A stretch of 64,000 bases of DNA, taken from contig NZ_KQ758903.1 in the NCBI RefSeq assembly GCF_001466665.1, positions 1,237,684 through 1,301,683 of the forward strand, in the 5' to 3' direction. Under the pieces are notes generated by a model. It was not told the origin of the DNA and ran no database searches. It was given only the letters and a program-made list of their open reading frames with translations. The translations under genes and the position numbers were made by a program. Positions 53,230 to 63,918 of the stretch are shown piece by piece. The first letter of the stretch is position 1, and every line of letters starts with the position of its first letter. This DNA comes from Dehalogenimonas alkenigignens (GTDB lineage: Bacteria; Chloroflexota; Dehalococcoidia; Dehalococcoidales; Dehalococcoidaceae).

Positions 53230-55101
53230 ATGCCGCATGATACAGAATCCGGCTTTGGAACCAGCCCCTCCCGGCTTTACGAACATTTCGGTGCCCATTT
53301 AACTATATCCGCCGGCGGAATCCCTGGCGCATCGTTCCAGGTCTGGGCGCCGAATGCCGATGCCGTTTCGGTGATCGGCGATTTCAACGGCTGGAATCAT
53401 TCCTCGAATCCCCTCAGCTTTGACCGGCAATCAGGAATCTGGAGAGGCTTCATACCGGGAGTAAACAAGGGGCACCTTTATAAATACCGGATATGCCGGC
53501 GGGATGGGGATTATATCGCTGATAAATCCGATCCCTTCGCTTTCCATACCGAAACACCGCCAGGAACGGCATCGGTGGTTTGGGATAACCGTTATCGCTG
53601 GCATGACCGGAAATGGATGGCCGAGCGGGGGAAAAAGCTTGCTACAGACGCGCCCGTCGCCATCTATGAAGTCCACCTCGGTTCATGGCGCAGGAATAGC
53701 GGCCGCTGTCTCGGGTATCGAGAAATCGCCCTCCAATTGGCGGATTACGTCCTTAATATGGGATTTACTTATGTCGAACTGATGCCGGTCATGGAGCATC
53801 CATTTTACGGTTCCTGGGGCTATCAGGTGACCGGGTTTTTCGCGCCCACCGCGCGTTACGGAACGCCGCAGGATTTCATGTATCTGGTGGATTACCTGCA
53901 TCAGCGTGGCATCGGCGTCATCATGGACTGGGTGCCGTCTCATTTCCCGGACGATGCCCACGGCCTGACATTTTTCGACGGCACCCATCTCTATGAGCAC
54001 CGGGACCCCAGGCAGGGTATACATCCCGAATGGCACAGCCTGCTCTTCAACTATGGCCGTAAGGAAGTCAGGGATTTCCTTTGCGCCAGTGCCCTTTTCT
54101 GGTTGGAAAAATACCATATAGACGGGTTGCGGGTAGACGGCGTCGCCTCGATGCTATATCTGGATTACGGACGCAAGCCGGGAGAATGGCTGACCAATCG
54201 GCTCGGCGGCCGGGAAAATCTTGAGGCGGTTGAGTTTTTACGGCAAATGAATACCCTGATTTCCAGGGATTTTGAAGGTGTTCAAACCATTGCGGAAGAA
54301 TCCACCTCATGGCCGTTAGTCTCCCACCCGGTTCAACGGGGAGGTTTGGGATTCGGTTATAAATGGGATATGGGATGGATGAACGACACTCTGCGTTATA
54401 TGGCGGTAGATCCGCTGTTCCGTTCTTTCCAGCACCATCAATTGACGTTTCGGGGCATGTATTCCAGTTCAGAATCATTCATCCTGCCGCTGTCACATGA
54501 TGAGGTAGTGCACGGTAAAGCGTCGCTGCTCTCAAAAATGCCCGGCGATGACTGGCAAAAATACGCCGGTTTGAGGCTGATGCTCGGATACCAATACTCC
54601 TTGAACGCCAAAAAGCTGCTGTTCATGGGCGGTGAGTTCGGCCAGCGCGGCGAATGGAACCACGACGCTGAACTTGAGTGGCGCCTGCTTGATTTCGCAC
54701 CGCACCGTGGTATCCAGAAGTGGACTGCTGACTTGAATCATCTGTATCGGAGCGAACCATCTCTGCATCAACGGGATTGCCATGAAGACGGCTTTGAGTG
54801 GATCAACCCCGATGATTCAAGTAATTGCGTGCTGGCATTTATACGTAAAGCCCCCGGCTGTGCCCCGGTCGTGGTTGTCTGTAATTTTACGCCAGCGGTC
54901 CATCATCATTATCGCGTCGGCGTACCGGAAGCAGGGTCGTATCTAGAACTACTTAATAGCGATGCCGGGATTTACGGCGGCAGCGGTCAAGGTAATTTGG
55001 GCGGGGTCGATTCCTATTCAGAACCCCGGCACGGCCGCCCGTACTCGCTTGATCTTACCCTGCCGCCTTTGGCGGTTGTTTTTCTAAAACGCCGGTCGTA
55101 A
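53230..55101 (+). CDS. glgB: 1,4-alpha-glucan branching enzyme
   Basis: 623-residue GH13 enzyme making alpha-1,6 branches in glycogen. CBM48 domain with FQVWAPNADAVSVIGDFNGW (about 37-56), then DWVPSHFPDDAHGL, the nucleophile Asp in DGLRVDGVASMLYLDY, acid Glu in IAEESTSWP and LSHDEVVHGK. Followed after 18 bases by a ROK kinase, so glucan storage and glucose phosphorylation are linked. Confidence 0.95.
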   Translation: MPHDTESGFGTSPSRLYEHFGAHLTISAGGIPGASFQVWAPNADAVSVIGDFNGWNHSSNPLSFDRQSGIWRGFIPGVNKGHLYKYRICRRDGDYIADKSDPFAFHTETPPGTASVVWDNRYRWHDRKWMAERGKKLATDAPVAIYEVHLGSWRRNSGRCLGYREIALQLADYVLNMGFTYVELMPVMEHPFYGSWGYQVTGFFAPTARYGTPQDFMYLVDYLHQRGIGVIMDWVPSHFPDDAHGLTFFDGTHLYEHRDPRQGIHPEWHSLLFNYGRKEVRDFLCASALFWLEKYHIDGLRVDGVASMLYLDYGRKPGEWLTNRLGGRENLEAVEFLRQMNTLISRDFEGVQTIAEESTSWPLVSHPVQRGGLGFGYKWDMGWMNDTLRYMAVDPLFRSFQHHQLTFRGMYSSSESFILPLSHDEVVHGKASLLSKMPGDDWQKYAGLRLMLGYQYSLNAKKLLFMGGEFGQRGEWNHDAELEWRLLDFAPHRGIQKWTADLNHLYRSEPSLHQRDCHEDGFEWINPDDSSNCVLAFIRKAPGCAPVVVVCNFTPAVHHHYRVGVPEAGSYLELLNSDAGIYGGSGQGNLGGVDSYSEPRHGRPYSLDLTLPPLAVVFLKRRS

Positions 55102-55119
55102 GATTTACTTCGAACGTAA

Positions 55120-56100
55120 ATGATGAATCTGAATTCTGTGGTTCTCGGCATAGATCTTGGTGGTACCAAAATCCTTTCAGCCGCAGTCGATAGGCAGGGT
55201 AAGGTACTCTGCCGTGACCTGACTCCTACACCCGTCGCTTCCGGTCACCCTGGGGTGATAGAGGCAATCAAGGAGTCAGCAGGACGGGCTATCGGGCACA
55301 AGCCTTTTGACACCAAGGCTGTCGGTCTCGCGGCTGCCGGTTTGGTTGAGTCGGCCGGAGGCATTGTCCATACTTCTCCCAATTTACCCGGGTGGACTGA
55401 CGTTTCCATAACCCAGGAGCTAGCCAGGACGTTCGGCAAACCGGTCTTTATTATCAACGATGCCCATGCCGCCGCTATTGGCGAGCTTAAATACGGCGCC
55501 GGACGCGGCTGTCGGCACTTCATTTTTATTACCCTGTCCACTGGAATTGGAGGCGGTCTGGTGCTCGATGGGAAAATTTACGAAGGCTTCAGCGGCTTCG
55601 GCGGTGAAATTGGTCACATGGTCATTGACGATGATGGACCGGAATGTGCCTGCGGTAACCGTGGTTGCTGGGAGATGCTCGCCTCCGGTAAAGCTCTCGA
55701 GCGGGAAGCCCGCCGCCGCATCGCGTCGGGTGAACCAACATCCATTTTATCTTACTGTCGTCCCGAACCTGAGCGGGCGCAGATCGATTGCCTCAATGCC
55801 AAAACCATCCACACCGCCGCCGTTAACGGAGATATACTCGCTCTTGAACTGATTAAGCGCCACGCCTACTACGTTGGTGTCGGACTAGCTAATATAGTCA
55901 ACATCTTCAACCCGGAGCGGGTTATCATCGGCGGTGGGTTGTCGAACATTGGTGACTTGCTACTGAAACCTGCCATCGAGGAAGCCGCCCGCCGCGCCTT
56001 CAAGCAACCGTTCAAAGGCGTCCGCTTCATGAAAGCCGAACTCGGTGCCGATGCTGGTGTCATCGGTGCCGCGGCGCTTGCCTGGAACCACGTCATGTAG
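55120..56100 (+). CDS. ROK-family glucokinase
   Basis: 326 residues. GIDLGGTKILSAAVD phosphate-binding motif, INDAHAAAIGELKYGAGRG (catalytic Asp), GHMVIDDDGPECACGNRGCWE zinc-binding ROK signature in two parts, and IIGGGLSN. Likely phosphorylates glucose released from glycogen. Co-directional with glgB. N-acetyl-sugar specificity cannot be excluded. Confidence 0.9.
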   Translation: MMNLNSVVLGIDLGGTKILSAAVDRQGKVLCRDLTPTPVASGHPGVIEAIKESAGRAIGHKPFDTKAVGLAAAGLVESAGGIVHTSPNLPGWTDVSITQELARTFGKPVFIINDAHAAAIGELKYGAGRGCRHFIFITLSTGIGGGLVLDGKIYEGFSGFGGEIGHMVIDDDGPECACGNRGCWEMLASGKALEREARRRIASGEPTSILSYCRPEPERAQIDCLNAKTIHTAAVNGDILALELIKRHAYYVGVGLANIVNIFNPERVIIGGGLSNIGDLLLKPAIEEAARRAFKQPFKGVRFMKAELGADAGVIGAAALAWNHVM

Positions 56101-56370
56101 TTTATCTGGGTTCCTTCATCGTATGTAACAAACCCAGAGGTATAAAGCAACAGGGCAACTAAACTAGTGAGTCGCCAACACTCTTCGGGCCATTTTTAAC
56201 TCTACCCCAAATCGATACTTGGCAAATTATTTTTCTCTGTACCTGTCAAAAACGTCATCACCCGCTTGACATATCTAAGGAACGTATGTGCTATAATATG
56301 TCAATCTTTATTGCTAAAGGTTAACTAATAATAGTTCCAAATTCCGACCTGCTGATTAAGGTCAGGGGGC
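56101..56370 (+). other. AT-rich intergenic stretch with a strong -10
   Basis: A stem CTGGGTT/AACCCAG (56106-56112 with 56131-56137) follows the ROK gene without a T-run. TTGACA (near 56268) and an extended -10 TGCTATAAT (TATAAT 56292-56297) are separated by 20 bases, longer than usual, but the extended -10 could compensate. Transcription would enter the small ORF below. Confidence 0.4.
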
Positions 56371-56652
56371 ATGGCGTTGACATGTAAATCAGGACAACTA
56401 AACTTAAGCGCTGCGATACAGTGGGCAGTCGAACAGGCGTGCCCGATCGTGAAGCGAAAAGGCTACTGTCAACGGTTTGGCTTGGTGCCGAGTAGCAAAA
56501 AGGATTGTAAAGTGTTCGATTCAAAAAATATCGATAAACGAAGCGTAGCTTTATCAGGCGATATCAGCAAACGTACATCAGCGGCTTCGTTTCACTTAAA
56601 ATATATTTTTATGAAAATATACAAAGATGAAAAAGAAAACCCATCCGCCTAA
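56371..56652 (+). CDS. Possible cysteine-containing small protein of 93 residues
   Basis: Not recognised. Cysteines cluster at CPIVKRKGYCQRFG and DCKVFDSK, which might bind metal. The C-terminal half is basic and polar. Codon wobble positions are A/T-rich, unlike the flanking genes. A promoter precedes it, but the AGGGG site before the ATG is poorly spaced. Could be a recently acquired or decaying gene, or not a gene. Confidence 0.35.
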   Translation: MALTCKSGQLNLSAAIQWAVEQACPIVKRKGYCQRFGLVPSSKKDCKVFDSKNIDKRSVALSGDISKRTSAASFHLKYIFMKIYKDEKENPSA

Positions 56653-56687
56653 GACCTATAACTGAAAGCTGGCAGCTACCCCGATGA

Positions 56688-56717
56688 TTGCCATAATTGA
56701 CATAAAACAGCTATAAT
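56688..56717 (+). promoter_or_regulatory. uvrA promoter
   Basis: TTGCCA (56688-56693), 18-base spacer, perfect TATAAT (56712-56717); leader carries AAGGAG before the ATG at 56749. Confidence 0.75.
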
Positions 56718-56748
56718 GCAAGGTTAATTTTCAAGGAGTCGTAAGTAA

Positions 56749-59577
56749 ATGCCGTTAGATAAGATCATTGTTAAAGGCGCCAGAGAGCATAACCTGAAGA
56801 ATATAGATGTCACTATCCCTCGGGATACACTGGTAGTCATCACGGGCGCTTCTGGTTCCGGCAAGTCATCCCTCGCTTTTGACACCATCTACGCCGAGGG
56901 CCAACGCCGCTACATGGAATCCTTGTCGGCTTACGCCCGTCAGTTTCTGGGACGAATGGAAAAGCCAGATGTCGATTACATTGAGGGATTGTCGCCGGCC
57001 ATTTCCATAGACCAGAAAGGCGCGTCGAGGAATCCTCGCTCTACAGTCGGTACGACGACCGAAATTTATGACTATCTGAGACTGCTGTTCGCTCGGGTCG
57101 GACACCCTCACTGCCCGAACTGTGGTCGGGAGATATCCATGCAGGCAGTGGAACAGATAGTGGACACAGTTAAAGCCCTGCCGGAGGGGTCGAAGATTAT
57201 CGTCTTGGCGCCATTGGTCAAGGACCGCAAGGGCGAACACCAGGCCATCTTCAAGGAACTCAGGAAGTCAGGCTATGCCCGCGTCCGTATTGGTGGCACG
57301 ACACGCGATCTCTCTGAAGACATCGAACTCGACAAGAAAAAGAAGCATAAGATTGAGGTTGTCATCGATCGGCTGGTTATCGGGCAGTCTGATACCCAGG
57401 CACGCTTGGCTGATTCAGTCGAAACGGCCTTGAAACTGGGTGAGGGTATCGTCGTCGTATCAATCGTCGATGGCCTGGAGTATCTCTTCTCTGAAAAGTT
57501 CGCTTGCGCTGACTGCGGTATTTCCCTGGGTGAAATCGAACCCAGGAGTTTCTCATTCAACTCCCCCCATGGCGCCTGCCCCGACTGCACCGGCCTGGGC
57601 ATCAAAATGGAGTTCGACCCTGACATGGTTATCCCCAACAAAAAACTGTCTCTAGCTGAGGGGGCTATTCATCCCTATCAGTGGCAAACGTGGTACTTTT
57701 CACAACTTGAAGACGTTGCCCGTAAACACGGTTTCAGTCTAAACGCGCCGGTGGAGCACCTCACGCCAGGGCAGTTAGACATTGTTCTCTTCGGCGAGAA
57801 TGGCAACAAAATCAAATACAAGAACCGCTTCGGAAAAACGCGAGAGTATTCCTCTGGATTCGAGGGCGTCATTCCGCGACTTGATAGGCTATACAGGGAT
57901 TCGGAGTCTGAGCAGGTCCGTGCCGGTATTGAACGGTATATGGTGGCCAACCCTTGTCCTTCCTGCGGCGGCAAAAGGTTGAAACCGGAAGCTCTTTCGG
58001 TGCTAATCAAAGGTAAAAACATCGCCGACATCTCCGCTCTGTCGGTGGTCGACTCCCTCGATTGGGTTGATGCTCTCGCCGACCCCAGCACACCACTCTC
58101 GGAGCGCGAACAGATCATCGCCAGGCAGATCTTGAAAGAGTTGAAATCACGCCTGGGTTTCCTCGAGGATGTGGGACTGGATTACCTGTCTATTGACCGG
58201 GCTTCGGCGACACTGTCCGGCGGCGAAGCGCAGCGCATCAGACTGGCAACGCAGATCGGTTCCGGACTGATGGGCGTACTCTACATCTGCGACGAGCCGA
58301 CGGTAGGCTTGCACCCTGCTGATGACTCCCGTCTCATTGATACTTTGAAGCGGCTTCGCGATCTGGGCAACTCAATACTGGTCGTCGAACATGATGAAGC
58401 GATGATGCGGGCCGCTGACTGGATCATCGACCTTGGTCCAGGTGCCGGGGAGCACGGAGGACATATTATAGTATCGGGCCCACTACAGGAAGTCCTCGCT
58501 TGCCGCCACTCGATAACCGGCGCCTATCTCTCCGGCCGCAAGTCAATTCCACTACCGGATCAACGTCGCAGGGGTAATGGGCACGAGATTGTTATCCACG
58601 GGGCACGGCAGAACAATCTGAAAAATATCGATGTCCGGATACCATTGGGTGAACTGGTGTGCATCGCCGGGGTGTCGGGTTCGGGTAAGAGTACCTTGGT
58701 CAACGAGATCCTGTTCAAAAAACTTGCCCAGGTATTTTCCGGTTCGCGTGAAAAGCCTGGCGACCATGATGGCATCGAAGGGCTGGAGTATATTGACAAG
58801 GTTATTTCTATAGACCAGTCTCCGATCGGTCGGACACCCCGATCCAATCCGGCAACCTACACCGGGGCTTTCACCCCTATACGCGATCTCTTTTCCACTG
58901 TGCCGGAGGCGCGAGTGCGTGGCTACAACCCCGGACGTTTTTCCTTTAACATCAAAGGCGGCCGTTGCGAGATATGCCGTGGCGAGGGCTACATCGAGAT
59001 CGAGATGCAATTCCTTCCTGACGTGACCGTGCCATGCGAGGTATGCCGCGGTAAACGCTACTCCCGCGAGGTTCTAGACATCAAATTCAAAGATAAGAAC
59101 ATCGCCGAAGTCCTCGATATGACCGTAGATCATGCCCTTGATTTTTTCGACCATTTCCCTGCGATAAAGTCCAAGCTTAAGAGCTTGCACGACGTTGGTT
59201 TGGGTTACATTCGGCTCGGTCAACCAGCGCCGACCCTATCCGGCGGTGAAGCACAACGCATTAAACTTGCCTCGGAGCTAGCACGTCGCGCTATTGGTCA
59301 TACCCTTTATATCCTGGATGAACCGACTACCGGTTTGTCATTTGATGATGTTGCGGCGCTGCTTAAGGTGATGCAACGATTGGTGACATCGGGTAACTCC
59401 GTCGTAGTCATCGAACACCAGTTAGACATTATGAAGAATGCTGACTGGCTTATCGACTTGGGACCAGGAGCTGGGCACCGCGGTGGGCAGATTGTTGCAG
59501 AGGGCACCCCGGAACAAGTGGCGCGGGTGCCGGGCTCGGTTACCGGAGAATATCTAAAAAAAGTCTTGCCTGTTTAA
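56749..59577 (+). CDS. uvrA: Excinuclease ABC subunit A
   Basis: 942-residue damage-recognition ATPase of nucleotide excision repair. Two ABC modules: Walker [15 protein letters not shown] (near residue 30) and [14 protein letters not shown] (near 640); signatures [12 protein letters not shown] and [12 protein letters not shown]. Zinc-binding CADCG...CPDC and CEICRGEGY...CEVCRGKRY present. Stop overlaps that of the convergent hydrolase gene. Confidence 0.97.
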   Translation: MPLDKIIVKGAREHNLKNIDVTIPRDTLVVITGASGSGKSSLAFDTIYAEGQRRYMESLSAYARQFLGRMEKPDVDYIEGLSPAISIDQKGASRNPRSTVGTTTEIYDYLRLLFARVGHPHCPNCGREISMQAVEQIVDTVKALPEGSKIIVLAPLVKDRKGEHQAIFKELRKSGYARVRIGGTTRDLSEDIELDKKKKHKIEVVIDRLVIGQSDTQARLADSVETALKLGEGIVVVSIVDGLEYLFSEKFACADCGISLGEIEPRSFSFNSPHGACPDCTGLGIKMEFDPDMVIPNKKLSLAEGAIHPYQWQTWYFSQLEDVARKHGFSLNAPVEHLTPGQLDIVLFGENGNKIKYKNRFGKTREYSSGFEGVIPRLDRLYRDSESEQVRAGIERYMVANPCPSCGGKRLKPEALSVLIKGKNIADISALSVVDSLDWVDALADPSTPLSEREQIIARQILKELKSRLGFLEDVGLDYLSIDRASATLSGGEAQRIRLATQIGSGLMGVLYICDEPTVGLHPADDSRLIDTLKRLRDLGNSILVVEHDEAMMRAADWIIDLGPGAGEHGGHIIVSGPLQEVLACRHSITGAYLSGRKSIPLPDQRRRGNGHEIVIHGARQNNLKNIDVRIPLGELVCIAGVSGSGKSTLVNEILFKKLAQVFSGSREKPGDHDGIEGLEYIDKVISIDQSPIGRTPRSNPATYTGAFTPIRDLFSTVPEARVRGYNPGRFSFNIKGGRCEICRGEGYIEIEMQFLPDVTVPCEVCRGKRYSREVLDIKFKDKNIAEVLDMTVDHALDFFDHFPAIKSKLKSLHDVGLGYIRLGQPAPTLSGGEAQRIKLASELARRAIGHTLYILDEPTTGLSFDDVAALLKVMQRLVTSGNSVVVIEHQLDIMKNADWLIDLGPGAGHRGGQIVAEGTPEQVARVPGSVTGEYLKKVLPV

Positions 59578-60413
59578 GCGAGGATATGCTTGTCCAGCCA
59601 GCGGATTAAAGTACCCAATACGAAATCATGGCATGGTTCGTTGAAGATCTCGTGATAACACCCGGGAAAGAGGTGAAGTTCTTTGTCAGAGGAAGCGATG
59701 ATGTCAAAGAAAAGTTGGCTTCCGGCAGGCTCAGCCAGACGATCTGAAGCACCATGCATGAGAAGAACCGGCAGATTGATCTTTCCAGCTAATGATTGGA
59801 CCTTTGACATAGCATCGATCATTTCAGCGCCCGTACGAGCCGGTATCTTACCTGTAAAAACCAATGGATCTCCAATGTAGTTTTTAACGACTGTTTCATC
59901 GCGGCTAATGCCTCCACACTCGAGTTGTCTCGCGCCAAAACGAGGAACGATCACAGACAGTATCTTAACCAATTTCTGAGTTCGTTTGGGGACGCTCTCT
60001 CCAGCCTTAAGCACCAGGCCTGAAAGTACAGCGCCGGTGACCCATGCCGCGTGGCTAGTACAGTACAAGGCTGCCTCCAGTGCGCCTAAGCTGTGGCCGA
60101 CGATGAACAGCGGCAGACTAGGGTTTTTTTGTTTTATAAAATCAACAAAAAGACCAAGGTCGCCAGTCAGGTCGGCGAATCGATGAACATAACATCGCTT
60201 GCCCGGAGACTTACCGTGACCGCGTTGGTCGTAGCTCCAAACGGAGTAGCTCTTGGGAACCAGGTAATCAACCACGTTGCCATACCGGCTCGAGTGATCA
60301 GCTAGGCCGTGCACTAGTAAGATGACCGCCTTAGGCTGGGTAGCAGGCAGCCAAGCTTGATAATACAACGCCTGCCGCTTGCCAACATTGAAAGTTCCTT
60401 CTAGATGACGCAT
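59574..60413 (-). CDS. Alpha/beta hydrolase, monoacylglycerol-lipase type
   Basis: 279 residues from [31 protein letters not shown] oxyanion region, [11 protein letters not shown], nucleophile Ser in [10 protein letters not shown], Asp in [11 protein letters not shown] and His in [10 protein letters not shown]: a complete catalytic triad typical of the serine aminopeptidase S33/lysophospholipase group. No signal peptide. The predicted transcript starts about one base upstream of the ATG. Confidence 0.88.
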   Translation of the reverse strand: MRHLEGTFNVGKRQALYYQAWLPATQPKAVILLVHGLADHSSRYGNVVDYLVPKSYSVWSYDQRGHGKSPGKRCYVHRFADLTGDLGLFVDFIKQKNPSLPLFIVGHSLGALEAALYCTSHAAWVTGAVLSGLVLKAGESVPKRTQKLVKILSVIVPRFGARQLECGGISRDETVVKNYIGDPLVFTGKIPARTGAEMIDAMSKVQSLAGKINLPVLLMHGASDRLAEPAGSQLFFDIIASSDKELHLFPGCYHEIFNEPCHDFVLGTLIRWLDKHILA

Positions 60414-60421
60414 TGGATGTA

Positions 60422-60473
60422 AATATAGCAATTGACTAATCTTTTGACAACGCCAAACGATGGTCTTTAAGAT
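60422..60473. promoter_or_regulatory. Divergent promoters with interlocking -35 elements
   Basis: Minus strand: TTGTCA (60450-60445), 17-base spacer, TGCTATATT (-10 at 60427-60422). Plus strand: TTGACA (60444-60449), 18-base spacer, TAAGAT (60468-60473). The two -35 hexamers occupy the same bases, so only one polymerase could bind at a time. Confidence 0.6.
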
Positions 60474-60490
60474 ATGCCAAGGAGCACACT

Positions 60491-61039
60491 ATGAATCGGG
60501 AACAAGCCCTGTCTGAGGTAAAAACCAAGATCTCCAACATGAATCTAATCAAGCATATGCTGGCCACTGAGGCTGTCATGCGCGCTATGGCTGAAAGATT
60601 CGGAGAGGATGTAGAAGAGTGGGGTTTGGCAGGTCTTTTGCATGATATTGACTTAGACGAATGCCAAGGTGATATGAAAGTTCATGGCAGGATGTCGGCG
60701 GAAATAGCGCGGGGAATGGGCTTATCCGAGGCCGGTTGCCGTGCCATCAGGTGCCACAGTTTGTCCAGTGAATCCTGCCAGAGCCTTCTAGACAAAGCCC
60801 TCTATTGCGCAGACCCAGTGACCGGGCTTATTACCGCCGGCGCACTAATCCGAACAGAGAAGAAGCTAGCCGTAACTGAAACCAGGTCCATTTTGAAACG
60901 CTTCAAGGAGAAAAGTTTTGCCGCTGGCGCCAACCGCGAACAGATCGCAAAATGCGCAGACATAGGCCTGTCATTGGAAGAATTCATCGGATTATCGCTC
61001 AAGGCGATGCAGGGCATATCCGATCAGCTAGGTCTCTAG
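60491..61039 (+). CDS. HD-domain hydrolase
   Basis: 182 residues. H in IKHMLATEAVMRAM, HD pair in LAGLLHDIDLDE, and HGRMSAEIARGMGLSE match the HDIG phosphohydrolase pattern. CAAGGAGC precedes the ATG. Substrate unknown; the family cleaves nucleotides and cyclic nucleotides. Stop overlaps the sbcC stop. Confidence 0.87.
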   Translation: MNREQALSEVKTKISNMNLIKHMLATEAVMRAMAERFGEDVEEWGLAGLLHDIDLDECQGDMKVHGRMSAEIARGMGLSEAGCRAIRCHSLSSESCQSLLDKALYCADPVTGLITAGALIRTEKKLAVTETRSILKRFKEKSFAAGANREQIAKCADIGLSLEEFIGLSLKAMQGISDQLGL

Positions 61040-63630
61040 TTATAACTGACCCGGATACTGCTACCGTCGGAAGTCTTAACGACCTCGATACGTGCAGGAA
61101 AAGCATCCTTGAACTCTTCGATGTGGGTGATAACCAGGATGCAGTCAAACTGGTCCTGAATAGAGGCAATCGCCTCCTTGAGCTTTTCAATGCCAGTGGT
61201 GTCCTGTGTGCCGAAACCTTCGTCGATAATAAGAGTGCGTAATGGAGCGCCGGCGCGATGGGCGAGCACACGAGATAACGCCAATCTAAGGGCAAAGTTA
61301 ATGCGAAAGGCCTCGCCGCCGGAGAAGAGGTCGTAATCGCGGGTGCCAAGTTCGTCGCCGATCTTAATGTCGAAAGTCTCTGCCAGTTCTCCTTTTCTGG
61401 TAGCTCGCTGAAGCTCCAGCTTCAGGCTCATACGGTTGTCGGTCATCCTGGCGAGCAGCCGGTTGGCCTCAGCCTCCACCTCCGGAACTGCATTCTCAAT
61501 CAACACCGCCTGGATACCGTTTTTACCGAATGCTAGATGCAATTCTTTGTAGATACCTTCATCAGCTGCGTGCTTTTTCATCTTTACCGTCTGCTCGGCA
61601 AGTTTCTGTTCGAGGTCGTAAAGTTGGGAAAGTCCCTGTTTTAAGCTGCCAACATGCTCGGCAGCCTGGCTAGTAGTGGCGGCGAGCACTTTCAACTCGG
61701 TCTCGGCGGCAGCTAGGTCTTGGGCTTCTAGGCCTGGTAATTCTGCCAGCGCCTGCCGAAGTTCCTCAACCTCCGTCAAGCGCTTCCGAAGCCTTTCTTC
61801 CAACTCTTGTACGGCCGCCTGATTATTTTTAAAGTTTGACTCTTCTCTGGCAAGGAGCTTCTCGGCTTGCGCGAGTTCTTGCCGGCGCGTCTCCCAACAT
61901 TCCAGGGATTTAACCTGCGCAATCAATGTCTTGTGTTTCGCTGAGTCGTAATCTAAACGGCTGATGATCTCATCAAGAGAATTCAGCGCCTGACGCTCTT
62001 CATGGGCGTATTCATGCTGCGCGATTAGGCGGGTGATCTCTGCGATTTTCCTTTCGCCTTCGGGCAAACGCCCGGCGGCAGCTTCTGCTTCAGCGATCTC
62101 ATTTAGTAGCCGGGCTTCCAGGGTATTCAAATGTGCACGTTCAGCCTTGATTGTATTTTCGAAAGCCAGGCGGCGCTCAAGGGAGCTAATCTCACAAGCC
62201 TTGTCGGCCATTTCGGCAGTCAATTCGGCCAGGCGGCGGTCGGCCGCGGCTCGTTCGGCGTTATATTTAGACTGAACCATTTTAAACCGGTCACCGCCTA
62301 ATTCGGCGTCGCACACCGGGCAGACTGCGGCTTCACCGGTTGAGGTAAGCAATTTCAACTTTTCGGTGATTTCAGCAAGGCGCTGAACCTGCCCCTGCTC
62401 CGCAGCGCCAATGGCAGAAAGTTCTACCTTGAAAGCCTGGAGCCTAAGTTTGTCACCCTCCAGCAAACGCTCCCTGTCAGCAAGCTTTTCTAACTCCAAC
62501 TTGAGCGAATCGGCGTTCAGCCGCAATTCACTGAGTTTCCTGGACTTTTCTAAAAGCTCTTCATATTTCGCTTGCCAGGATGCGCGTTTATTTTCTAAAA
62601 GGTGGCGGGCTTCGATCACCTTCTTCTCAACGATCTGCCGCTCACTCTCGAGACGGCGCACCTCGGCCAGCTTAATGCCGTATTCATCATTCGCCTGCCG
62701 GGCGGCGATATATCTCGAATAGTTTGACTCTACCTCAGCCCGATCAGCCAGCACAGCCCGGTGAATGGCAATACGTTTCTCCGTTTCCGCTCCATCGGTT
62801 TTCCGAAGACTCAGGTCATCGAAGATTTCCTTCGCAGCTGCTTCGGCTCGTGTGAGCGACTGCTCGTATGATTCGATGAGTTGACGCGCCTGCCTCATCG
62901 TTTCCATGGCGGCGCGTTTTTCGATTAAGGCCGCCTCGGTATCAGTAAGTTCCCGCCGGGCAGCGGCTAGAGATGACTCAAGGGCTGGTCGTCTTTCAAG
63001 CTGGCACTGCTCCAATTCTATACTTTGAGCGAGGAGATTTTTCGCCGAAGCTGCCTGATTTGCTTTATCTTTGGCTTTATCAGCCAGTTCATCATAGGCG
63101 TCCAAACCGAGGATGCTGACCAATACTTCTTTACGTTGTGAGGCGGTCAGCCCGGTGAAGTGGTCCGCCTCTCCTTGTTTTAGATAGGCGGAACTTACAA
63201 AAGTATCGTAGTCGAGGTGGATTATTTTCTTTATCTTGTCTTCGGTTTCACCGATGGTATTCCCGGAGATTGATTTAAGACCTTCTTGGGAGACAAGGTA
63301 AAGCGCCAGGCTGCTCTGACCGACGCCTCCGGTCTTCCTGGGCTTAACTCGGCGGCGGATAACCCGATGAACCTGGCCGTCTCCGGCGCGGAAATCGAAG
63401 ATAATTTCGGTTTCCGATTCGCCCTGAGTGATCAGATCGTCGTCAGTAGTTGAACGGCTGCGCAAGCGGGACTTCCCCCAGAGTGCCCACGTCATGGCAT
63501 CGATGATGGAAGTTTTACCGGCACCGTTGTCTCCGGTGATGCAAGCGAGATGTATGCCCTCAAAAGAAAAAGGCGGCAGGCTGCCGCGGTAAGGCAGGAA
63601 ATTTTTCATCTGGAGGCGGACTGGTATCAT
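61036..63630 (-). CDS. sbcC: SbcC/Rad50-type exonuclease ATPase subunit
   Basis: 864 residues from MIPVRLQMKNFLPYRG. Walker A ITGDNGAGKTSIIDAM (about 30-45), long coiled coils (about 190-420 and 480-700) around the zinc hook CPVCDAELGG, then signature LFSGGEAFRINFALRLALSR and Walker B LIIDEGFGTQD. Works with SbcD nuclease on DNA ends; sbcD is not in the window. Start preferred over an upstream one because it forms ATGA overlap with the small ORF upstream. Confidence 0.92.
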   Translation of the reverse strand: MIPVRLQMKNFLPYRGSLPPFSFEGIHLACITGDNGAGKTSIIDAMTWALWGKSRLRSRSTTDDDLITQGESETEIIFDFRAGDGQVHRVIRRRVKPRKTGGVGQSSLALYLVSQEGLKSISGNTIGETEDKIKKIIHLDYDTFVSSAYLKQGEADHFTGLTASQRKEVLVSILGLDAYDELADKAKDKANQAASAKNLLAQSIELEQCQLERRPALESSLAAARRELTDTEAALIEKRAAMETMRQARQLIESYEQSLTRAEAAAKEIFDDLSLRKTDGAETEKRIAIHRAVLADRAEVESNYSRYIAARQANDEYGIKLAEVRRLESERQIVEKKVIEARHLLENKRASWQAKYEELLEKSRKLSELRLNADSLKLELEKLADRERLLEGDKLRLQAFKVELSAIGAAEQGQVQRLAEITEKLKLLTSTGEAAVCPVCDAELGGDRFKMVQSKYNAERAAADRRLAELTAEMADKACEISSLERRLAFENTIKAERAHLNTLEARLLNEIAEAEAAAGRLPEGERKIAEITRLIAQHEYAHEERQALNSLDEIISRLDYDSAKHKTLIAQVKSLECWETRRQELAQAEKLLAREESNFKNNQAAVQELEERLRKRLTEVEELRQALAELPGLEAQDLAAAETELKVLAATTSQAAEHVGSLKQGLSQLYDLEQKLAEQTVKMKKHAADEGIYKELHLAFGKNGIQAVLIENAVPEVEAEANRLLARMTDNRMSLKLELQRATRKGELAETFDIKIGDELGTRDYDLFSGGEAFRINFALRLALSRVLAHRAGAPLRTLIIDEGFGTQDTTGIEKLKEAIASIQDQFDCILVITHIEEFKDAFPARIEVVKTSDGSSIRVSYN

Positions 63631-63911
63631 TTGCGACAGACCCTGGGCAGGAGTTTTATTGTAACCCTGTCGAGAATTAAAAACTTCAAGCAAAAACGAT
63701 TGAAACGATACGTTTTGGCGATTTGTTTGGACTGTCCGAAAAGCGTTTTTTGATAAAAATTGAACGGATCCAATTCCAAACCCAGATTGCGGCCCGTTTT
63801 CAGATAAGAGTCCGGACTGTTGTAGACGAAATTCGCTGCCGGGCGATATTCAACATAATTAGTTGAGTCGCTAAATAGAGCACCGGAAAAGGACGCGCGT
63901 AGGGAATTCAC
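63627..63911 (-). CDS. Small ORF coupled to sbcC, 94 residues
   Basis: Unrecognised protein starting at GTG (reads NSLRASFSGALFSDSTNYVE) and ending in an ATGA overlap with sbcC. The GTG sits 8 bases after a perfect TATAAT, the same distance as in two other apparent leaderless genes here. An ATG three codons earlier overlaps the -10 itself. Basic C-terminus (RFNRFCLKFLILDRVT). It may be a real gene or a leader that couples sbcC translation. Confidence 0.4.
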   Translation of the reverse strand: MNSLRASFSGALFSDSTNYVEYRPAANFVYNSPDSYLKTGRNLGLELDPFNFYQKTLFGQSKQIAKTYRFNRFCLKFLILDRVTIKLLPRVCRK

Positions 63912-63918
63912 GGGAGTC

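Noticed and set aside
53230-56100. glgB plus ROK kinase considered as a horizontally acquired island
   Set aside because: Codon use and spacing look like the rest of the window, and the other glycogen genes are also present.
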